Below are positions 14,301 to 29,300 of a DNA stretch of 64,000 nucleotides, one piece after another. The notes below the pieces were generated by a model. The model was not told where the DNA came from and made no database searches. It saw only the letters and a program-made list of their open reading frames with translations. The position numbers were made by a program, and so were the translations under genes. Numbering within the stretch: position 1 is the stretch's first letter; the number at the start of each line of letters is the position of its first letter. The DNA comes from Chaunax sp. Z400 (lineage: Eukaryota > Chordata > Actinopteri > Lophiiformes > Chaunacidae): assembly GCA_037577475.1 (NCBI GenBank), contig CM075203.1, positions 5,907,501-5,971,500 on the forward strand. Reading direction: 5' to 3'.

Positions 14301-17300
14301 CAGTTTTACGTCATTCCGCAGTTGTTTGGTGTAACTCGTTGATATCCAGAGCCAATGAGTCAGAGTTCGACTGAGTTGCACTGATCCTCATCACATGAAC
14401 CCGACGCGATGTGTAAAGGTGTTTATACCATGAAATAAATCCAGCTTCAGTACTGTGAAACTTTAAGGTTCAGATGATCCTAGACACGTTGTTTCATTAT
14501 GCTTCAGTTGGTATGAGACAGATTGTGTTTTGCAATAACAATGACGATAATAAGACGTTGCAATATTGATTATATCAAGACTGTTCTTTTATGAAATTGT
14601 AAATTATTAGCTGAATTCAAACGAATAATTCTTTTGACAGTACTGTCTCCCCTCACCCACTTCAAACCAGAGAGAAAGTCACAGACAAAAGCATAGAAAA
14701 GCAAAATTCTCTCTTTTGCAACAACTGTAACATGTTATAAATGAATCTTACTGATTTACATGTTATGCTCCACCTTTATTGTTCTCGCCGCTGTCGCCAT
14801 GTTCTTGCTCAGGGGGGAACTGTTGGGTCCCTGTAGAATAAAGAATATGGTCTAGACCTGCTCTTTTTGGAAAGTGCCTTGAGATAGCTTTTGCTGTGAA
14901 TTCGGGCGATACAAATCAAATCGACTCGACTTGAACTGACGCTCAAGCACTGCTTGAGCTGTGTGGAACTCAACGCATTATTACTAAGAGGGAGTAGTGA
15001 TGTATTTTGTGTGAATGTGGAAGTCAAAATCAGACCGAAATCGACACTAGAATCAAAAAATCGTGTGTTCGTGTTGGACCCGATAAGTCACAAGTTGATT
15101 GATAAAATAAAAAAATTGTGTTTTTAAAGGATTCCCCACGGTGATAATCAATAAATATAGTTCCTCTGGTCTTACTCTACTCTGAGTGACTCTGAAAAAA
15201 CATGGTCCTCAGGCTGGAGTATGCTCATCTTTCTCTCTTGTGTTGCTATCATTGCCTTCTTTTGACTAAGAGCTGTGCAGCTTTCTCCTCCCTCTCCTGA
15301 TTCCACTCTGTGTGTCCTGTCACGTCATTGCCAAGCTATGACATGCACTCTGACTGTCCCATCGAACTGCAGCACGGCCACAGCCATCATTATGAAGCAG
15401 CACTGTCATCAGCAGAAGTGTATTGATACCTGTACAGTATGATTATGAGACCTTAGATAGTCTTTATTCATATTTCTGCTTTTTTTTGTAATGAATTAAT
15501 GCCACCTTTATTCGTTTTAGTCCGGAACTCTTTATGCCATCATTTGGACTTCAGCTTAATTTTGCAATAGTGCAGCCCCACTAAAATTGCACTCATCACA
15601 ATCAGAAAGAATAAAGTCATCTCTTCTCTTACTCAGTCGAGTTCAACTTGAAAGACAAGTGGTAGAGTTAAGCTGTCATTTCTGTCTTAAATAAAATAAA
15701 GAATGATTACTTAGCCCATAATTAATTAAAGCATGTTTCCATGGCATGTACCTTACCAGGCCTGTGATAGTGGAGATCCCTCATTTTGGCTCGATGAGAG
15801 GCCAGGAGAGAGAGCTGATCTTACTGCGCAGCGAGAACGGAGAATCCTGGAAGGAGCATCTGTACGACTATAAGAGTGACGACCTCCGTCAGCTCCTCGG
15901 TGGAATGGATGAAGGTAGAGCTCACGTTTTTATACTTTACTTTATACTTAAAATTATACACATCTATGTGTGTTTGTAAAGCTCCCCCATACAGTGGGAG
16001 CACATAAATTGTGAACTTTTGCTCCACATCACAGACGATTTACTCGTCCAGTAGATGTACATAAAATCCTGCTATATGTTGACTAAAGTTATGTAGTTAC
16101 AAGACACGAAGTTAATTAAAGCAACTAAAATAAGGATAATTAAGATACCTGCGGTGCTGTTTGGAAATGCATGATTTGTGAATGACCTGTGATTGATGTA
16201 TTTCCTCTCCCTGTAGAGCTGGACAATCCTGAGGAGCTGGAGAGGAAAAGAATCTGCCGCATCATCACCAAGGACTTCCCGCAGTACTTTGCTGTAGTAT
16301 CTCGAATCCGACAGGAGACGAATCAGATGGGACCCGAGGGTGGGACTCTGTGTAGCCGGAGCGTCCCATTGGTTCAAGCTTCCTTCCCGGAGGGGGCGTT
16401 GACCAAAAAGATTAAAGTTGGACTGCAGGTGAGATGTGTTGATTTTATTCATCTGTCTCACTCATGGGATGTTATAAACTAAACATAGACGTGTAAATGA
16501 AACACATCAATAGATAAACAATGATGAGCAATAAATAAACAAATACAGCATAGAGAAAGGTTTTTCACAATCTCTGTGTGATAAAGGGCGACTGATTCAT
16601 CGTTGCCTCTTCTCTCCCAGGCCCAGCCAGTACCTGATGATACTGTGAAGAATATCCTCGGCAACAGAGCAACCTTCAGCCCCATTGTTACAGTGGAGCC
16701 GAGGAGGAGGAAATTTCACAAGCCCATCACCATGACCATCCCAGTCCCGCCCCTCTCAGGGGAGGGGCTTACCAACGGCTACAAAGGAGACAGTACTCCA
16801 TGTCTCCGCCTTCTCTGTAGCATTACAGGTGTGTGTTGTAGCACTTTTGTACGTCTATCAAACATTTCAGGGAGTAGATGTAATTTTAAGAGGTTTTTTT
16901 TTAAACTGTAATTGAACCTTTTTGTGAAGAAAATTATTATTAGTTTAAGTGTAGTGTTTACATAAAACATGTCTGGAGAGACCTTTAAATTTAAAAATAT
17001 CACAATATCAAACTAATATTAGTGGCACTTGTTACTCAATTTGACATTTTATTATTTCAAACTTGATCTTGATAAAAAGGAAATTCAAAGATGACTTCTG
17101 TCAAACGTGTCTCCGTTTATAATGTCCCTCCATGATCCCCATACATTGGTGAAAAAAATAAATAACATTAAAAGGTAATCTTCAGGATGTTCAATGTTTC
17201 CTGTATGACTGTCTACCAGGTGGGACGTCCCCGGCACAGTGGGAAGACATCACCGGCACAACTCCTCTCACCTTCATCAATGACTGCGTCTCCTTTACCA

Positions 17301-20300
17301 CCAACGTTTCTGCCAGGTGAGACACACTGCACATGCTGCATTTTGGGAAGAAGCTAGTGTTTGTTACAGAGTCCGTTGTATTTTTTTTCTCTGTGACTGA
17401 AATCATCATTTTATGTGCCACTTGTGCAGGTTCTGGTTAGCAGACTGCCACCAGATCCCAGAGACGGTGGGCTTGGCCACACAGCTGTACAGGGAGCTGA
17501 TCTGTGTGCCCTACATGGCCAAGTTTGTGGTGTTTGCTAAGATGAATGACCCAGTGGAGTCCAGACTGAGGTGCTTCTGTATGACGGATGACAAGGTGGA
17601 TAAGACCCTGGAGCAGCAGGAGAACTTTGAGGAGGTGGCCAGGAGCAAAGACATAGAGGTACATAATTATTGGTTGATTATTATCCATTCTAATGCTGCC
17701 AAAAGGTAAGCTTTTGGGATTTTGAAGCATTATCCAAAATTAATTGGAAGGATATTAATAGGCTCTAGCAGCGGTCTTTTATTTTTACACATTGAAATGT
17801 TTTAAAATCATATATAACCTTTTTGTTATTGTTTGCATTCAATATTCAGCAAATACTTTCCATCATCTGTATGAAAGCTGTTAAAATAAAGATATTTCAG
17901 GTGGGCTCATGCTATCTTGCAGGTTACAATCAGGGGTTTAACAATCTGTATTTCAGTAGTGGGCTACTTCCAGACATGGTCATGAATACTTCCAAAAACT
18001 GTAAATGTGCAACAAAGAGTGATGAGTTTTGTTGTTGATTGTTGTTCTCACCTCTGTGATGTGGTCTCTCAGGTTCTGGAGGGCAGGCCCATCTTTGTGG
18101 ATTGCTATGGAAACTTGGCTCCTCTGACTAAAGCTGGTCAGCAGTTAGTTCTCAACTTCTATGCCTTCAAGGAGAACCGTTTGCCCTTCTGTGTCAAGGT
18201 ACTACATCCAGTCTGTCATCAACACGGCCTCCTTCTCAGGCTGGAATGTGGAGATGGAAGATCCATAAATCAAAATGGCAACAAAAAAACCAAACATTGA
18301 ACGTTATTAAAACTGTTACTGTTCACATGGCCTATCATTTGTTCAAGGGTATCGCTGGATACCTAGTATTTCCTGTCAGTCGTATGCAATTTTATTTAAT
18401 CTTGTTAGCCTAACATTAGCTTTCTGACTGAGCCAAAGGGTTCTTTGAGCAGAGCAGACTAGAAATATCTCCTGCTGCCAAGTCTCATCTGTCCATCCTC
18501 TTTGCAGGGGTAGTGAACATTGAATAACAGTCTCATAGGATGGTCATGATTGTTAAAGTGTTACCTCTTTGGGCATTATCTCTTACTTATTCAACAAAGG
18601 TTTACTTACAAAACACTTCTGTAGATAATATGCAAAACAAAATCACAAAATCAAAGAAGTATTGTCTTAAGGGGGATTTTGTGCTGAATTTAGGCCCCTC
18701 ATATGCTCTGTGGTGGAATGTTTAGTACATGTTGGAAGTCCAATCCTTCAGGAGATAGTAGTTACCTGCTATACTTTACTACTCAACAAGAGACAGTATC
18801 GTAGTATCCAGTAGTATAGTGTTGACATACTGTACATGTTCACATTTAAGTGCACACTGTCTACCACCTTGTAAAGGAAAAAAGACCATAAAGAAAAACT
18901 GTCTTCTATCTAGGTGAGGGATCCGAGCCAGGAGCCCTGCGGTCGTCTGACGTTCCTTAAAGAGTGTAAGACCACAAAAGGCCTCCCACAAACCGCCGTG
19001 TGCAACCTCAACATCACACTTCCCGCAGTGAAAAAGGTAAGGTAACGTGAACTCGCCATTCTCTGTTGTCACCTCCACAACCATAATCATAGTGAGGGTT
19101 AGGCTTTGGCCCCAATAACGATAAAAGATGAAAGACGGAGAAGAACGTTGGCCAAACTGCCGCCACTGTGTCTTTTATCTGTTTAAAGCTTCTCTATTGG
19201 TTATCTTTGTAGTGGATTCTTGTCATTGGCTGTTTCATTATGTTCCAACCTACCTTTTGATTTGGATAACATGCTTTTGGCTGAGGGGTTTTACGCAAAA
19301 GGCTTGTTTTATTATCTGGCTGGCTTTCGTGGCTTGAGTTTTTTTTTGCTGCCGTTTTTGCTTGTGAGAGTCTGCGCTTCTTTCGGTGTTTCATTTGCTT
19401 AAGTGGCTTCTCTGAGCTTCTGTCAATCACTCCTTTTTCATACCCTGATGTTTCTTTTCCCCCTGCTTTCAATTATGTTACTCCCACTGTTTCTGCAATG
19501 CATCTTGGGAACCAGGAAATGGAGTCAGATGCCGAGGAAGAGGTAAACCACACCCTCCCCACCATGCGCTGTCATCTCCTCTAAGTCTATAGCAGCCCTG
19601 CTCTCTTCATCGTAGCCTTATTTTTTCTGCTTCTACAAGACCAATACAAGCTGTCTTGTTCAAAGCAAACTTTGCTCAGTTTTGCATGATATATTGTAGA
19701 TATATGAAAAACAATTTGCTTTATGTCCAATCCTTACTTGTTCCACTTGTATATGTGATACAAGTGGCCTTGGCGTTTAGATGTCCTTAAGTTAAGACTA
19801 AGAAAATTACCTTAAATCTAATTATTTGTACTTTTAAATACTTAAGATGTAGAGTTTGTAGCCTTGATTAACTTAAGCTAATTTTACTAGGTTTGTATAG
19901 TAACAATTATTGTATGTAGTGCTATCAATACTAAGAAAAAAATGTAATATGTGCAGGGCAGTTAATTTCATGTAAATAAATCTAATGCAAACCATTGGGT
20001 TTGCTTTAATTTGACATTTTAAGGTCCAAATGTTGCTCATTTGGCAGCACTATACAATGTAGGGTGACCTAGAACTGATGTGTTGTTTGCTATTGTTGCA
20101 GACTGAAAAGCCAGAGCGACGTCATACCTTTGCATCCCTAGCCTTACGTAAGCGCTACAGCTATCTGGCCGAGCCTGCACTGAGTGAGTTTGACATTTTC
20201 ACTAACAAACCCTTTGATGAATATAATATTGCCAATTTTAGTAGATAAGTTAATTAAGAATTTTAATTAACCTGTAAAATGCGTGATCAATACATAGACA

Positions 20301-23300
20301 GATGTAACTTACTTAATGTAATAAATGCATATTTCTCATCCCACATGACATACACTGTTCACATGCTTGTTTACAACATGGTACATATTTTTGCATGGGT
20401 CAGTGAGTGGTTTTTACGTTTTTTTGTGCTGTGCTTGCCCACATTGTGAGTTGTGCTTCTTCTGGGTTTGGTTGATTTCCTCTGGTGAGTTTCAGAAGTT
20501 CAAATGCATCACTGTTTTTCTTTGACTTCCCAACAGAATGTTACAGGCATTTTGGGATGGTCAAAGTAAAATTGCATCTATTTTTTGTTTAAAGCTCTTT
20601 TTGGTATTGTGATGGTGAAGCAGCTTTTTGTGGTACAGGAATGTATGTTAGGAGGTTTGAGGACTGAGTTTCGCTTTCTTTGATGTGTTCCTTTTCAGTT
20701 TTTCATACTCTGCGCTTGTTACCAAATCTTCTTGATCTTGCATGATAAAATGAGCCAGAATATAAGTCTTGGAAACACATTTTGACATATTTTGTTTCGT
20801 ATATAATAAAACGAAAACGGAAACCTCTGTAGCCCTTGGCTCTGTTGTACCAGTGTCTAAATTGTCTTTGGGGCATCTGTCATCACATATTTTGTTTGGC
20901 CAAACAGATAAAAGGCACTTTAAAAAAAAGCAGATTGAAATTAGAACCAGAATTCATAAATTATTTTAGAACCTCTGAACTCCAATAAGAGAAGTTGTAT
21001 CTGTGTTTATCCTGGTGCATTTGTCTTGCCATTTCCTGTTTCCTGTCTGTTTCCTGTCAGTTTGCGTCAATGCCATCGTCTTTTGAAATTACTTTGCTGC
21101 TGTATGTGCTTTGTTCAGTTAAATCATTATGTTATTGTTGCCGTTGTTATTTGAGTCATCTCCTAAATCACATAGGGTCACAACCTTTTCTTTTCATAAC
21201 TCCATCTTCAATCAGTAATCTACATCTTGCCACCTAATAAAACTACTGTTTTTCCCCTCTTGATATCAGGACTGCTTCACTGACCAAATCTTCCTCCTCT
21301 GATCTCTTCTTTTTTCACGTTTTCTTCCTTTTCCTTCCCCAACATGATTTCCTTTTACCTTTACTATTCCGCATTCTTTTGATTATCCTCCATTCCCTCT
21401 TTATCATCATTTCTACACCTTCATATGAAGAAACAGCAGTTGAGCGAAGTACAACAGCAAGAGCACTGCCTACTGGTCACCCTCACAAACCTGTCTTTCC
21501 AACCAGACCTTACCCACCATGGGCGACTGCTCCTATTACCGTCCCTGGCCAAACAAGGCCCGTCGGAGTGGGGTGTTCCCTCAGCCTTACCGATTCACCG
21601 GCAGGCTCACCAGCTGCTTCTCCATTGAAAACTACCTGGCCCCTCTCCTCCCCGTCACCTGCATGCCCTGCAAAAATCAAAGCTACCTTGGGTGGTCCAC
21701 CACTAGGAACTACCCTGTCATCCCCAGTTAAATCAGTTAATGACATAATGTCCTCATCCCCCAGCAGGTCTTACAGGTCTATGCCTTCACCCATCAAAAC
21801 TGTTGCCCAGTTGGGTCAGTACCCTGTCCATGCATCTGCCAGCCTTGTGTGCTCTGGAAGCCCGTGTAAACCTGCCACAGACCCAGCATCTATCAAAAAC
21901 TTCGCCTCAGCTTACATATCAACTTCCCCACTTCACTCAGTACCCAATGGATCTGTACAACCAGCTCATGTTACTGCTCCAGCATCACCAAAGTCACCTT
22001 ATCACATTTACAATTCTAATCTGCCTTTTAAAACTGCCCTTGGCTCCACCGTTTCAACAGATACCGGGGTACTTAACCTATCTTCTGTTAAAAGCATCTC
22101 CAGCCTGTCCTCTTTGAAAACCTCTGCAGATTCAACACTTTCATCCAGAGGTGGGAGGACGTCCCTCTCATCTCTCTCCTCAAATGGGCAGACAACCATT
22201 GCTTCCTCAGAAATGATGAACGGATCAGTCTCGCCTGTTAAAAATTCAACATCCTGTTCCACGCCATCCTCCCCTTCTTTTCGCCATCTCTCAGAGAGAA
22301 GTAGCAGCCTCCAGGAAAGGATCCAGGCCACCACACAGTCAACAACCTCGGGTGTCAGTGCAGCCATAAATGAAGCTATAGACTCACATTCTGTCTCTGG
22401 CTATGGCACTCTTAGATCTCTGTCCTCTTTGCGTAGGGCTGCAACAGCAAGCTCTGGTTATGGTTCTCTAATATCTGTAGCTGCCTCTTCTGGTTCGGCA
22501 GTTTCATCCAGTGCAATGACTGTACCTGTGTATTCCCTAGTCAATGTCATTCCAGAGACCCCTGTTAAACCAGGGCCAGGGTCTCTCAAAATGGCACTGC
22601 CTGATTCTCCTCGTGCCTCATCCTCGCTTTCTTCCTCTTTGTCTTCCTGTGTTACAGCATCAAAAATAAAGTCCCAACTAAAATCCCCTCCATTTATCAC
22701 ACCGTCCATCATTCACCCAGCTGCAACTTCCAACCAGGAGATACTAAAAGATGTAGCAGATATGAAAGAAGATCTGATCAGAATGACCGCTATCCTTCAG
22801 ACAGACACACAGACAGCGGCTAAAACTGTCCAAACGTCACATACTGGCACTCCAAAAGAGACCAAGCTAGAGGATGAGGAGCCATTTACTCTAGTGGAGA
22901 AAGTGAAAGAAGATTTGGTGAAAGTCAGTAAGATCTTACAGAAAGATATAATTAGTGACTCTAAAGCCATTGCAGGTAAAGAGAAAGCTTCAGAGGATGA
23001 ATGGGAGGAATTTTCTAGAGATGAGATTGAGGAGGCACAAAGAAGTGTCCTCTCAGATTATTACCCTCATTTTGATGAAAACACACTCCTGCTCAAGCAC
23101 CAGTCCATGTCAAGCAAAGACTTAGAGTTGGCCAAAGTAGTAGATTTCTTAACAAATGACATTGGTGCTAGCTCTCTCTCCAAAATGGCAGAGCTTAAAT
23201 GTAGATATGAGGAGGAGGTAAAAAGAGAAGGGGAGGAGAAGCAGAAACGTGTTCTCAAACCATCCATGTCAATACAAGAGCACAAACTTAAAATGCCTCC

Positions 23301-26300
23301 ACCAGCCTCAGGCATGCTCAGGTCTCCCTCAGAGAAAGACCTAAGCAAACTTGCTGAATCATATCAGGGGACGGACACTATTTTAGAATCACCCGAAGAC
23401 CTGTCTCACGAGCAGGATAAGAGTCCCCTGTCTGACAGTGGGTTTGAGACCAGGAGTGAAAAGACACCATCTGCTCCTCAGAGTGCAGAAAGTACAGGAC
23501 CTAAGCCTTTATTCACAGATTCACCCATCCCACCCTGTGTAACTGAGACAAGGACTGAAGTTGTCATTAGGAGTTATGAGCAGCCTGATGATTCTTGTGA
23601 GCCAGTACTCATGGAGGAGGCTGCACCTGCTATTCCTTCCATAGACCCAGATGCACCTTCAACAAGCTCCACGAAAGCCTTACAGATGAAAATACCAGAG
23701 GAAGACTCCATGATAAACAAAAGTCTGTGTCTCAAAGAGGAAACACATATTACTACTACTACCAGAATGATATATCAGAAGCCCCAACTGACTGATGGCA
23801 CAGAGATGATAGAGGAAGGTATGTCAGTCAGAGATATCATGAAGGCTTTCCAGTCAGGAAGGGACCCATCTAAAGAGCTTGCAGGTCTTTTTGAACACAA
23901 AGCTAGTCAGGATTGTGTCAAAGGTGATGAGCTGACTCCTAGATTTCTCGACAGAGACATTAAATCCAAACCCAAAGTTGAAAGGATCATTGAGGTTCAT
24001 ATAGAAAAGGGTCACAGCACAGCAGAGCCAACTGAACTTATTATCAGGGAAACCAAGAAACATCCTGAGCTTTATGTCTACAAAGGCGACCATGGTATTA
24101 AGGAGCTTACTGATTACGATGAGGCCCAGCAGGAAGAAGAGGAGCTTACTGCCGAAGAATCCCTGCCCTCTTTCCTAGAGACATCTCGTGTTAACACCCC
24201 AGTGTCACAGGAGGAGGACAGTCGCCCAAGTTCTGCACAGCTAATGGCAGATGATTCGTATAAAGCCCTGAAACTGTTGAGCCAACACTCCATAGAATAC
24301 TGTGATGATGAGTTATCAGAAATCAGAGGCGAGTCATACAGGTTTGCTGAGAAAATGCTCCTCTCAGAGAAACTTGACGTGTCATTGTCTCATTCCGATA
24401 CAGAGGATTCAGCAGTGGTGACTGACAAATACCGGCAACTAGTTTCTGAGGAGAGTGATAGCCATAACACTGAGAGCATGGGTCAGCATCATAGAAGCCC
24501 CAAAAGGGAGTTTGTTTCTAAGTCATCAAAAGATGGGTCCCCTAAAGCTGGTAAATTCTTGCACAGGGATGACCCATCGCAGTTTGATAAAGTGACAGTA
24601 CTTCATTACTCCACAGAACAGGGCAGCCCCAAACATGCTGTATGGATGCGATTTACGGAGGATAAACATGACAGGAGCAGAGATAAGCTCCTTTATGAGG
24701 ATAGGGTTGACCAAACTGTAAAGGAGGCTGAGGAAAAACTCAGTGAGGTATCTCAGTTCTTCCGTGACAAAACAGAAAAGCTCAATGATGAGCTACAGTC
24801 GCCTGAGAAAAAACCTGTGAGACGAGAGCCAAAGGAACCCAGCTCATGGCCCAACTCAGCCTGCAGTAGCCCTGAGAAAATACAGCAGAAAACTAAAGCA
24901 GGAGAAGAGGGTGTTCTTAAAAGCAAGCTCAGGGAGCCTTCTGTTGGTAATTTATTTACTACTACCACTGAAAAGAAAAGCTCTAGCTTGCCATGCAGTC
25001 CCCAGAAAAGCACCCTCTCTCAAATCAGCGGGGATAACATTAAACCAATTACAACCAGCGAGTCTGAACCCCCTTCTCCCAGTCATGTAAAATCAACATC
25101 TAAAGTCAGTGCTGTGAGGATGAAGTTTGAATCTGCCGCTCCAAAACAAAGTCAGTCTAGTCCAACCAAAATTCCTCCTCCAGTGCAACCAAAACCTTCG
25201 ATAAAAAAATTACAGGAAAGCAAACTTCCTGTTTATCAGTGTTTCGCAGGAGGAAAACCATCAAAGGTATCTGAAACATCAGAAGAAGAAAGTCCAAAAA
25301 AGGATGTTGAGAAAGACGTACGTGCCGCCACAGACAGCAGTATATCAACTTTGACATCATCGATACCAAAAGCCCCCAAAAATGCAGAACAGTTGCCAAA
25401 CAAAATCATTGTAGAGGCCTCATTGCAAAAACAGATGAGTGAAACAGAGACTCACAAAACAGCGATGATAAATAATGATATTCATTCCAGTATTACTCAG
25501 GAAATTAAAGACAGCAATAAAGGTCAAAAAGTTCAGACACCTGTTGTTCATGATACTGCTAGGCTACAAGAGAAAGATAGTGATGCTAAAAAGTACCAAC
25601 AAGTCACAAAAAGTGGGTCTGCTTCCAAAGAAGGAATAACTGCTGTATCACGAAAAGACGCAGAAGAACCACTAAACAAAAACCTTAGAAAAAAGACTGA
25701 ATCCCAAATTCCTGTTAGATTGTCTTCTAATTTAGACAATGATCTCACAAAGAAACAGACAATAACTAAAACCTCACAGATACCCACATTATCTAAGAGC
25801 AAAATACAGACAACTGTTGAGACACCTGTTGCAAAAACAGATGAAAAGCTGACGTTTGAATTTCTAGATAATGCACCCAAAGATTCCAACTCCAATAACC
25901 TTCCCAGCCCTAGAGAAACACTGGAGAAAGTCTTAACCCCTCCAGCTGCTTTAACAACCAAAGAGAATTTCAAGGGCATCAAAACATTACCTGTTTATGT
26001 CAGCGTCCAGGTAGGAAGGCAGGCAGAGAGAGAGGCCAAAGGGACATTTTACACAGTCAAACAGAAATCAAACTCAGCACTCAGCCCCATAAGCCCTGAT
26101 GATGACACACTAGAACAGGTCTCTTTCATAGATAGCTCAGGGAAAAGTCCCCTTACACCAGAGACCCCCAGTTCTGAGGAGGTCAGCTATGACCTTACTT
26201 CCAGAACCCCTGATGGCATTATGGGATTAATAACAGGGAAACCTAGCCCCATCATGGAGGTATCTGAAGAATCAGAGGATGATGACCAAGGCAAAATTGT

Positions 26301-29300
26301 TTTCTCTTTTAGAGAGACCCAACTAGAAAACAAAACTAGTGTTTATGCCACCCAAGAGGACCTTGCTAATGCTAATAAGGAAGAAACGGAGACAAATGAT
26401 AACCAGCAGAACTTAAGTGATAATATCAACCAGCAAGAAACAACAGCCAATGGCAGGCACGATGAAATTACTTGGCAAGATCAGCAAAAGGTCTCAAAAG
26501 ACAAAGGTATTGCATATATTGAATTCCCTCCACCTCCTCCTCTGGACTCCTCAGAAAATTCAGACCCAGAAAGGAAAGGTTCCTGTGCCTCTTCAGAGAC
26601 TGAGACAGAAATGATGGAGGTGAACTTACAGGAAGAACACGACAAGCATCTGCTGACGGAGCCAATTATACGTATCCAACCCCCTACCCCAGTGCTCCCT
26701 GAGGCAGATGACAGTCAATCAAATGATGAGGAGGATGAGTCAATCTTCCAACCAATTCCTTGTAAGAAATGCCCTGTCACAGCTCTTGAGGAAGAGGAGG
26801 AGGAGAGGGAAAAGGCATCTAAATCCAAAAAACATGACAAAAACGGAAACAGTAAAGAACCTCATGGAGGGACCAATGGCTCTAATGGTTCTAGAGGTTC
26901 TAATGGCAAAGGAGAGGAATATGAATATGAGCAAAATGGAAATGACCAGTCAATAACAGACTGTTCAATCGCCACAACAGCTGAATTTTCTCATGACACA
27001 GATGCAACAGAGATAGACTCTCTAGATGGATATGAACTTCAGGATGAGGATGATGGCCTGTGTGAGCAGGCAGATTTACGGCTGTTTGGTCTTCCAGACA
27101 GTCGGAGAGACGTGTGGGCAACAGACACTTTTAGGCCCTCTGACCGCTCTTTTCCCCCAACCAAACTAGAAGTTATTGAAGAGGAGAAAACCCCAGAAGA
27201 ATGTCAAAAAGACACTTTCAAAAAAGATACACTCTCAAACGTTGAAAAACTGGATGATGTTAGTAATCCTGAGGTTAAAATTCAGGAGCAAAAACACTCA
27301 GATAAAGAGGGATATTCAGACACTTACTTTAATTATAAGTTAGAAGAGGAGTTAAACTCTCCTTTTAAGACTGTTGCCACTAAAGGGCTGGACTTTGACC
27401 CCTGGCCCAGTAAAGCTGGAGACGAAGAAGTCATTGACATGAGAGGGACACAGGAAAGCAATGGTGAGCCTAAGCCTTTTGGACTGGCAGTGGACGATCA
27501 GTCTCAGGCCACAACACCAGACACTACCCCAGCCCGAACACCAACAGATGATAGTACGCCGACAAGCGAGCCAAACCCATTCCCCTTCCATGAAGGGAAG
27601 ATGTTTGAGATGACACGCAGTGGTGCGATTGACATGAGCAAGAGGGACATGGTCGAGGAGAGACTCCAGTTTTTTCAGATTGGTGAGCATTACTACTCAG
27701 CGGGCAGGTACAGGGTCAGGGACTTGGAGGAGGATGCCTCCTCACAATACAGGGATCAGTTTGATATTCAGAATTCCATAGATACCATAACAGTCCCTCA
27801 AGTCCCTGTTCAGACCACTACAGTCCAACTAGAAATTTCAAATGTGATTGGCTGTTACACCACATGCAGAGACTCAACATCTAACACTGAGCCTAAATTC
27901 TCCACTTTCAGAACAGGATTCAAGTTTTCATCTGATACCTCAAATGCTTCAAAGAGTAATAGTGAATGTAGAGTACCAGACATAATTGATGGTTCTAATG
28001 ACACAACTTCAGGAGTAACTGTAGATAGTTTGTATTCTGCAACCTCAAGCTATACAGAAAATTCAAATTTTAATACATTAGGCATGGCGGTTAAGTATTT
28101 GAGTGATAGACCATCAGACATCACTGATTATTATTCAAATCACAGAATTCTCTCAGGTACATCCAAAAGTAGGGAGGGTCTGGAATGGACCTCAGAAAAT
28201 CAGAACCCTTATCACCAAAGCATAGATACAGTCTGTGCACCTTCACAACAGAGCAGCAATACCCAAACATGGAGCATCAAGACCAGTAGCAACATCCCTG
28301 ACTCCAGTTTAGTCCATTCAGACATCACTCAGGCTGGGAGTATTTTGCTCGACTTGTCCTCTTCGGGACCCACTCTGCAGGAGTTTGACAGGAAGGAGGT
28401 ATCCTTCAGCCAGTTAGAGGAGAACAGCAAGGAATGCAAGGGTTTTACTAATGTAGCAATAATAAACACAGGAGCCAAAGATATCAACAGCAAGATATGC
28501 AAGTCCAGGTTGCCAGTGAGGGTGGCCAGCCACAAGCTATGCAGTCGAAGTCAGCCAATAGTGAAAGACGAGGCACAAGAAAATACCAATGTATTCCTTG
28601 TCAATAAATATGCCATGCTGAATGCCAGGGAAAGATTAGAACCTTTTGATAAATTATTTCCTAAATCTAGAATCCCAGTAATGAAAGCCATTAAATACTC
28701 CTCTTGTTCCAAGAATCAGAAGCAGGTTAGAACCAAGTCGGTTGTTAGTGATGGAAGCATTAAAGCTGCCAGAGCCAATAAACCACTAACGAAAGGAAAA
28801 TCCAATACAGATCATAGATATAGTTTGATGAAAACTTCAGGCAGAAGTAGCACAAATGAGAGGGGGAGAAAAAGCAGTGCAGTGGTTTCAAAAACATTGA
28901 AAACAAGATCTGTCACTAGCCAGGCAGCAAGTCGTTTTGACCAAACCATTCCCAAAGAGGCTGAAACAAAGTTAGAGGGAAAATCATTGTCCCCAGAGGA
29001 CGAAGAGAGCTGCAGCCTCAGCACCACCAGGAACACCTCCTTATCAGAACCATCTAGAGCTTCTAGACGTTCCTGCCCTTCACGCACCTCTACCTCCACC
29101 TCCACCAGCACCACCACATCAACACCATCCGCTAGAGATGTGAGAGCTGAGGTTGAGCAGGCCAGCAGTGAAAGGATGAGGAGGAGGAGCGGGAGGAAGA
29201 GTAGGCGGACATTTGGAGGGAAGGAGCAAAAACACAAGGAAAAGGAGGAAGGGAGTCAGGTTGATCCACCAATCACGGCTCTTGTCACGGAGAACGAGAC

